Shown: positions 23,101 to 24,781 of the stretch, in pieces
Position numbering within the stretch: the stretch's first letter is position 1
How the letters are laid out: every line of letters starts with the position of its first letter
DNA from: CAYSPT01 sp964432985
Lineage (GTDB): Bacteria > Muiribacteriota > CAYSPT01
Length of the DNA stretch: 24,781 nt
Reading direction: 5' to 3'
Assembly (NCBI GenBank): GCA_964432985.1
Contig: CAYSPT010000072.1
Span: 1 to 24,781, forward strand
Notes under the pieces: generated by a model
The model's database searches: none
What the model saw: only the letters and a program-made list of their open reading frames with translations
Told to the model about the DNA's origin: nothing
Translations under genes and position numbers: made by a program

Positions 23101-24781
23101 TCAGCACCGGCAATACTGACCGACGGCCCCCCATCCACGTTGACTATAGAGATATCCTTTACCTCCACCCAGGAGACACCCTCCTGGAAGGTAATCGCAC
23201 CGGCCAGGCTGCCGGGATCGGCGTCTATCCTCGGAATATCTCCTTCGCCGTAAGCGCTGATGGTGAAAGGATTCCCCTCCACACCGCTGCCCGTTACCTG
23301 CAGCACGGCGTCGGTAAAGGTGACGCCGCGGATCAGGAGGATATCATCTCCTTTGCCGAAGGTGGCCGCATTCAACCTGCTGATGGTTTGCCACGGGCCG
23401 ATATCTCCGCCCAGGTACATGGGGTAAGTGCCGGACCAGTCGTCGTTGCCGATGGCCGGATCCACGTAGTAGGTGGCCGAGTGGTTGTAGAGGGCGAAAT
23501 CGGCGTCAGACATATCCTGGGCTGTATCCATACCGTCGTCGGCAACCGCCTTTACCCGGCAGGCGGTGCTGTCATCGACGGCCGATGTGTCCCAGGTGTA
23601 ACTGCCGTCGTTGTCCTCGGCTTCCGCCACCAGGCTCCAGTTGTCGCCGCCGTCAAGGCTGACATACAGGTCGATGGTCAGCGTCTGGTCATCTTCGTCC
23701 CCGGCAGTCCAGGTGATCTCGCGGTCGGCGGCCCATTCTTCACCGCCGTTGGGAGCGGTCACTGCCACGGTAGGCACATGATTGTTGAACACGGTAAAAT
23801 CCTGGCTGGATGAGGCTTCGGCAGTCAGCACCCCGTCATCGACCACTGCCTTGACCCGGTAGGTGGTGTAATTGTCCACCGAGGTGGTGTCCCATCCGTA
23901 GGTGCCGTCGTTGATTTCGTCTTCGGACAGGGGTGACCAGTTGGAGCCGCTGTCGGCGCTCAGGAACAGGTCCACCGTCAGGGTGTCGTCATCGATATCC
24001 GCGGCTGTCCAGGCGATGTCCTGCCCGCCGGCCCAGCTTTCCTGCCCTACCGGAGCGCTCAGCTCGACGGTTGGCGGGTGGTTGTTGTAGATGGTGAACA
24101 CGGTATCGGAGATGTCGTCCCCGGTGAGGGAAGCGTCGCTGGCTGTCACCTTTACCAGTGATGTTTCACTGTTCAGGCTGGCAAAGGTGTCCCACTCGTA
24201 ACTGCCGTCGTTCGTTTCCCCTTCGGCGATGAGGTTCCAGGTGGACCCGTCGTCCAGGCTGTAATAGAGGCTGATGGTCAGCGTGTCGTCATCCAGATCC
24301 TCAGCCGTCCAGGTGATATCGTGGGAGCCGGTCCAGGTTTCACCGCCGTTGGGCGCCGTGACGGTCACCTCCGGGGTGTGGTTGTTGTCGATGGTAAAAT
24401 CGGCCGCCGAGCTGGCCCCGGCAGCCGTCTCCCCGTCGTCGGCCATGACCTTGACCCGGTAGACAGCCCCGTCATCAACCGTCGAAGTGTCCCAGGTGTA
24501 GGCGCCGTCGTTATCTTCATCTTCGGCTATAAGGATCCAATCGCCGCCGTCAAGGCGGGAATACAATGAAATGGTCAGCGTGTCGTCATCCGCGTCCACG
24601 GCGAGCCAGGTTATCTCCTGGCTGCCGCTCCACTCCTCGCCGCCCACGGGGGCGTTCAAGGCAATGGAAGGGGCCCTGTTCACGGGAGTATCGTTATCGA
24701 TGATGGTGTAGGTGTGCTCCGTAATTGTGCCCAGCGTGGCACCAGCGGGATCGGAGAGTGTCACCACGACGGTTTCGCTGT
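16893..24781 (-). CDS. Giant multidomain surface protein with CFI-box C-terminus (5' end outside window)
   Basis: An uninterrupted frame of more than 2,620 residues enters from the right edge, so the signal peptide and start are not seen. Order from the visible N-terminus: the end of a Calx-beta domain (SETVVVTLSDPAGATLG), four Ig-like ~99-residue modules, a parallel beta-helix with PbH1-type repeats, two more modules, a cadherin domain (DENLAAGSDVGAFSTTDADD), two CSPG-like repeats, an unusual ~90-residue insert, four more modules, one FN3, three PKD domains, an Ig-like domain, a ZU5-like region, and the CFI-box tail. Repeated DxDDD and NDG loops suggest calcium binding. The likely role is adhesion or a surface layer, possibly glycan binding by the beta-helix. 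The internal ATG-equivalent GTG at 24767 is not the start. The 3' end overlaps the C11 peptidase stop. Confidence 0.9.
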   Translation of the reverse strand, partial: SETVVVTLSDPAGATLGTITEHTYTIIDNDTPVNRAPSIALNAPVGGEEWSGSQEITWLAVDADDDTLTISLYSRLDGGDWILIAEDEDNDGAYTWDTSTVDDGAVYRVKVMADDGETAAGASSAADFTIDNNHTPEVTVTAPNGGETWTGSHDITWTAEDLDDDTLTISLYYSLDDGSTWNLIAEGETNDGSYEWDTFASLNSETSLVKVTASDASLTGDDISDTVFTIYNNHPPTVELSAPVGQESWAGGQDIAWTAADIDDDTLTVDLFLSADSGSNWSPLSEDEINDGTYGWDTTSVDNYTTYRVKAVVDDGVLTAEASSSQDFTVFNNHVPTVAVTAPNGGEEWAADREITWTAGDEDDQTLTIDLYVSLDGGDNWSLVAEAEDNDGSYTWDTSAVDDSTACRVKAVADDGMDTAQDMSDADFALYNHSATYYVDPAIGNDDWSGTYPMYLGGDIGPWQTISRLNAATFGKGDDILLIRGVTFTDAVLQVTGSGVEGNPFTISAYGEGDIPRIDADPGSLAGAITFQEGVSWVEVKDISIVNVDGGPSVSIAGADNVELSDLDIDGNAAHSGILASMIDSLTITGCIIQDTGGSAIVLMGSTTETISGVTIEDCIISAVTGGSGIEIVADGAGNPAGTGFTISGTTAMNCGEYGFDIASGLNVRLEENSSLVCSIAGVRAAESAQDVTVWAHESRDENGVVIDTASVTVAYSVFRGIGPHFVIVYDNAADVLVANNTVLWDYTNSPVDVYAPVGPVRFRNNILMAVYTPFIRVIKFLDPAVAAGDGTVTFDYNLYYGLPTSDPRAISDADSGSQWTWEEWRTSTGSEANGMAVDPLFLNENGYPPVLTGSSPALNTGVDVGFTTDADGTDVPLGTTPEIGVYELKLEVALTAPNGGETLSGEEDITWSASAYGGGDVSLDLYLSADSGGTWDQLALGEPNDGAYAWDSGTVVDGTSYRIKMVADDGSVSETDLSDTDFAVDNDRAPEVVLTAPTGGETWLETEQITWTATDADGDSLLIDLYYSPDNGASWVSIADDEANDGSYSWDTTVVDNTLQYLVKIEVDDGTNTVEDSSAAVFTVFNNHAPTDIALSNSVLDENLAAGSDVGAFSTTDADDVVNDQFTYTLVSGVGDTDNASFAVVGTTLEIAALLDFETQEDYDVRIRVTDLAGATYEEAFTVTVNDVNDAPVLEVNIGLALSEGATLSVVSDLVSASDDDAADNDIAFTVIAGPAAGQLELTTAPGTPITSFTQADIAAGLLAYVHDGGETTSDSFTVSITDDLGAGPVQDTVDVTVAPVNDPPDVGINTGTSLREGDTVTITAAMFREGDPDDSGTGVIFTLAAVPQAGILKISGSALQVDDTLTQDDIDQGRLTFTHDGSETTGDSFIVTVEDDDGLFASVPGTPIIEGETLAAPDGVNTLFLFAALAVDGTITVKINDITTTAYTLSTSEAGYINGIDFIGAPILSSTITADYQPLERKQYTFDITADLENDIPVIILTAPVGGETWGGLQTIAWTATDGDGDTLPIDIYLSLDSGVSWILLAASENNDGTYSLNTTPLANNDTARVKVVTDDGYGTVEAVSGSDLTIHNNHMPSVTLTAPTGGETWYAVRDITWTASDPDGDTVTMMLYYSVDSGSSWTLIAHQEPNDGTYPWDMRSLTDGDTYRVKAVVFDGGLSAAAQSVSDFSIDHSSYNYPPVVSVTAPAPGVTWNHEQTITWTATDVDDDTLSIDLYYSADSGGSWTQIAAGEPDDGSYTWDTTGVTNGQTYRIKVVVDDGVNLVEAEMSGDFTVNNTVPNNIPQVVVLSPNGGEVFSGVNTITWTATDADGDSLDIDIYYSTDSGITWTELVDGEDNDGTFTWDTITFPDGDLYRIKLAVSDGKTTVEVRNDEAFSVFNGLDDHPPHPPYGLKAVAGSGEVRLDWADSRDGDASHYTVYRSLTDTFGPQDLLAANIEVSEYLDGTVINGTTFYYSISVTDTAGRESGRSSPVPATPMGNPPTAVLAADIDSGTAPLAVAFTVGGTDDGDIVRYGLAFGDGTGWESPVAGHIVHRYPESGTFTASLVVIDTDHLASEPAQEVITVQNPPAAPVAVLAVNPGAGPAPLTVQFDFSSTTQGASVAGYEIDYEGDGHFDFSSMTPGQNSYIFGQAGVYQPVLKVFDTNGLTGTASQTVTVGTPAVDPVTVSAFVNGEETAAGPLPFMVELSGTAAGGTPEGPGRHALYLWDFEGDGVVDYSSGSSAFVTHCYTETGVFSPVLKVVDRNGLSGMDFCSLTVQSPPETLTAWIQVPKDGATVWGTRVTVKAKATPPGQVDRVQLQYRRQGGTTWANLGEPLAGQPGAMGDFWDVTRLVNGGNYELRAVAYDAGDNSFASDVMTVTVQSQGPDVQEGEDEAGRHRKRQIINAALTGQIALADGTSLTVPYGAVSQSTTATITVHESNPQTSSGVNGELFGFREITLDDDPDLEKMITITIPYSETDGIVTGTETREEDLVPCYWDGAQWVGIGTYEIDVTGNRMTCTVGHLTLFSLLSPSLDPPVIVTPVVGAGGGKCFIATAAYGTPLAKDIRVLRRFRDRVLLPTAPGRAMVGCYYRCSPPAASVIERDETLKRLTRNLLAPLVRILEAVQ
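17140..17620 (-). other. ZU5-like region before the CFI-box
   Basis: The stretch starts around TGQIALADGTSLTVPYGAVS and continues with strands such as TATITVHESNP, FREITLDDDPDLEKMITITI and LVPCYWDGAQWVGIGTYEID, ending MTCTVGHLTLFSLL. Proteins that carry a C-terminal anchoring tail often have such a ZU5-like, autoproteolysis-prone domain before it. No clear cleavage site was identified here. Confidence 0.5.
17940..19062 (-). other. FN3 domain and three PKD domains of the giant protein
   Basis: An FN3 domain starts PPHPPYGLKAVAGSGEVRLD and ends with the FYYSISVTDTAGRES strand. Three PKD domains follow, each with the D-x-x-S/T-G-x-A-P-L opening seen as GTAPLAVAFTVGG, GPAPLTVQFDFSS and the degenerate AGPLPFMVELSGTAAGG. 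The late strands read FGDGTGWESPVAG, YEGDGHFDFSSM and WDFEGDGVVDYSSG. Confidence 0.75.
19063..20285 (-). repeat. Repeat block C of the giant protein: four Ig-like modules
   Basis: Four more units of the ~99-residue module, opening PVIILTAPVGGETWGGLQTI, PSVTLTAPTGGETWYAVRDI, PPVVSVTAPAPGVTWNHEQT and PQVVVLSPNGGEVFSGVNTI. Linkers between them are slightly longer than in block A. The third unit has lost the usual NGGE motif (PAPG instead). Confidence 0.85.
20590..21509 (-). other. Cadherin domain and two CSPG-like repeats of the giant protein
   Basis: The first ~100 residues are a cadherin-like domain (DIALSNSVLDENLAAGSDVG, FTYTLVSGVGDTDNASF, LDFETQEDYDVRIRVTDLAG, ending TVNDVNDAP). Two repeats of the CSPG/NG2-like kind follow, each with an L-S/R-E-G opening, a FTQADIAAGLLAYVHDG-type helix-strand (second: LTQDDIDQGRLTFTHDG) and a D-S-F-x-V strand. 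Calcium binding is likely for the cadherin part. Confidence 0.75.
21510..22102 (-). repeat. Repeat block B of the giant protein: two Ig-like modules
   Basis: Two further units of the same ~99-residue module, beginning VALTAPNGGETLSGEEDITW and PEVVLTAPTGGETWLETEQI. The first has lost the DxDDD loop, reading ASAYGGGDVSLDLYLS instead; the second keeps it as TDADGDSLLIDLYYS. Confidence 0.85.
22103..23479 (-). other. Parallel beta-helix (pectin-lyase-like) domain of the giant protein
   Basis: About 459 residues between the repeat blocks start TYYVDPAIGNDDWSGTYP, a typical opening for right-handed beta-helix domains (pattern YVDP..G.D...G). Short rungs with N and D at turns follow (VSIAGADNVELSDLDIDGN, LTITGCIIQDTGGSAIVL, VTIEDCIISAVTGGSGIEI), then VLVANNTVLWDY and FRNNILMAVY, and the close P-E-IGVYE. 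This family includes glycan lyases and surface binding proteins. I do not identify catalytic residues. Confidence 0.75.
23480..24671 (-). repeat. Repeat block A of the giant protein: four Ig-like modules
   Basis: Four consecutive units of about 99 residues each follow the pattern P-x-V-x-(L/V)-x-A-P-x-G-G-E-x-W, then ITWTA-x-D-x-DDDTL, a strand like DLYYS-x-D-G-x-x-W, x-DNDGSYTWDTS, YRVK-x-x-x-DDG and D-F-T-I-x-NNH. The second unit is the most divergent (its YRVK strand reads SLVKV). The DNA of the units has drifted, so they are protein-level repeats rather than recent duplications. Confidence 0.85.

Noticed and set aside
18969..23813. Long plus-strand open frames of 337, 315 and 615 residues opposite the giant gene
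   Set aside because: They are low-complexity mirror products of the repetitive coding strand, with no family signature, while the minus-strand protein has clear domains throughout.
16893..24781. A CRISPR array or DNA tandem repeat within the long repetitive right half
   Set aside because: The periodicity is about 300 bp, in frame, and conserved as protein rather than as DNA, so it is a repeat-domain protein.

Overview
The window looks like a metagenome-derived scaffold from an uncultured diderm (Gram-negative-type) bacterium. A run of exactly 100 Ns inside pheT marks a scaffold join. A predicted outer-membrane beta-barrel ending in an aromatic residue, a Cys-lipobox lipoprotein, type IV-pilin-like proteins and a giant surface protein with a C-terminal CFI-box all point to a two-membrane cell. 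I cannot assign a phylum from the sequence alone.

Layout. (1) 1-271 (-) is the start of a small secreted protein of unknown function, read from a near-perfect sigma70 promoter at 448-477. (2) 272-907 is a non-coding divergent intergenic region with opposing promoters, two perfect hairpins and a 33-bp direct repeat. (3) 908-4455 (+) is pheS-pheT, both subunits of phenylalanyl-tRNA synthetase. A second, diverged copy of the last codons of pheT lies just behind its stop. (4) 4549-7046 (+) holds an extended CvpA-family membrane protein translationally coupled to the DNA polymerase III delta subunit. (5) rpsT (S20, 7025-7294) lies on the opposite strand inside this plus-strand series; its stop overlaps the end of holA and its promoter overlaps the start of the next gene. 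(6) 7340-11770 (+) holds two minor pseudopilins, a GAF-GAF-PP2C (RsbU-type) phosphatase and a GAF-GGDEF diguanylate cyclase, which looks like a surface-filament plus signalling module. (7) 11971-13044 (+) is an exported protein joining a copper-amine-oxidase-N-terminal-like domain to an outer-membrane barrel, and it converges on an FN3 lipoprotein (13055-14551, -). (8) 14789-16922 (+) holds a small proline-rich membrane protein and a secreted clostripain-type (C11) cysteine peptidase. (9) 16893-24781 (-) is a giant, 5'-truncated surface protein of more than 2,600 residues: Calx-beta, ten Ig-like modules in three blocks, a parallel beta-helix, cadherin/CSPG-like repeats, FN3, PKD repeats, a ZU5-like region and a terminal CFI-box. 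Its stop overlaps that of the C11 peptidase by 30 bp.

The left half is housekeeping (translation, replication) and the right half is envelope and surface biology. The most unusual points are the pheT tail echo, the antisense rpsT nested in the plus-strand series, the amine-oxidase-like/barrel fusion, and the pairing of a CFI-box giant protein with an Arg-type C11 peptidase. The last is a hypothesis about processing, not a demonstrated system.
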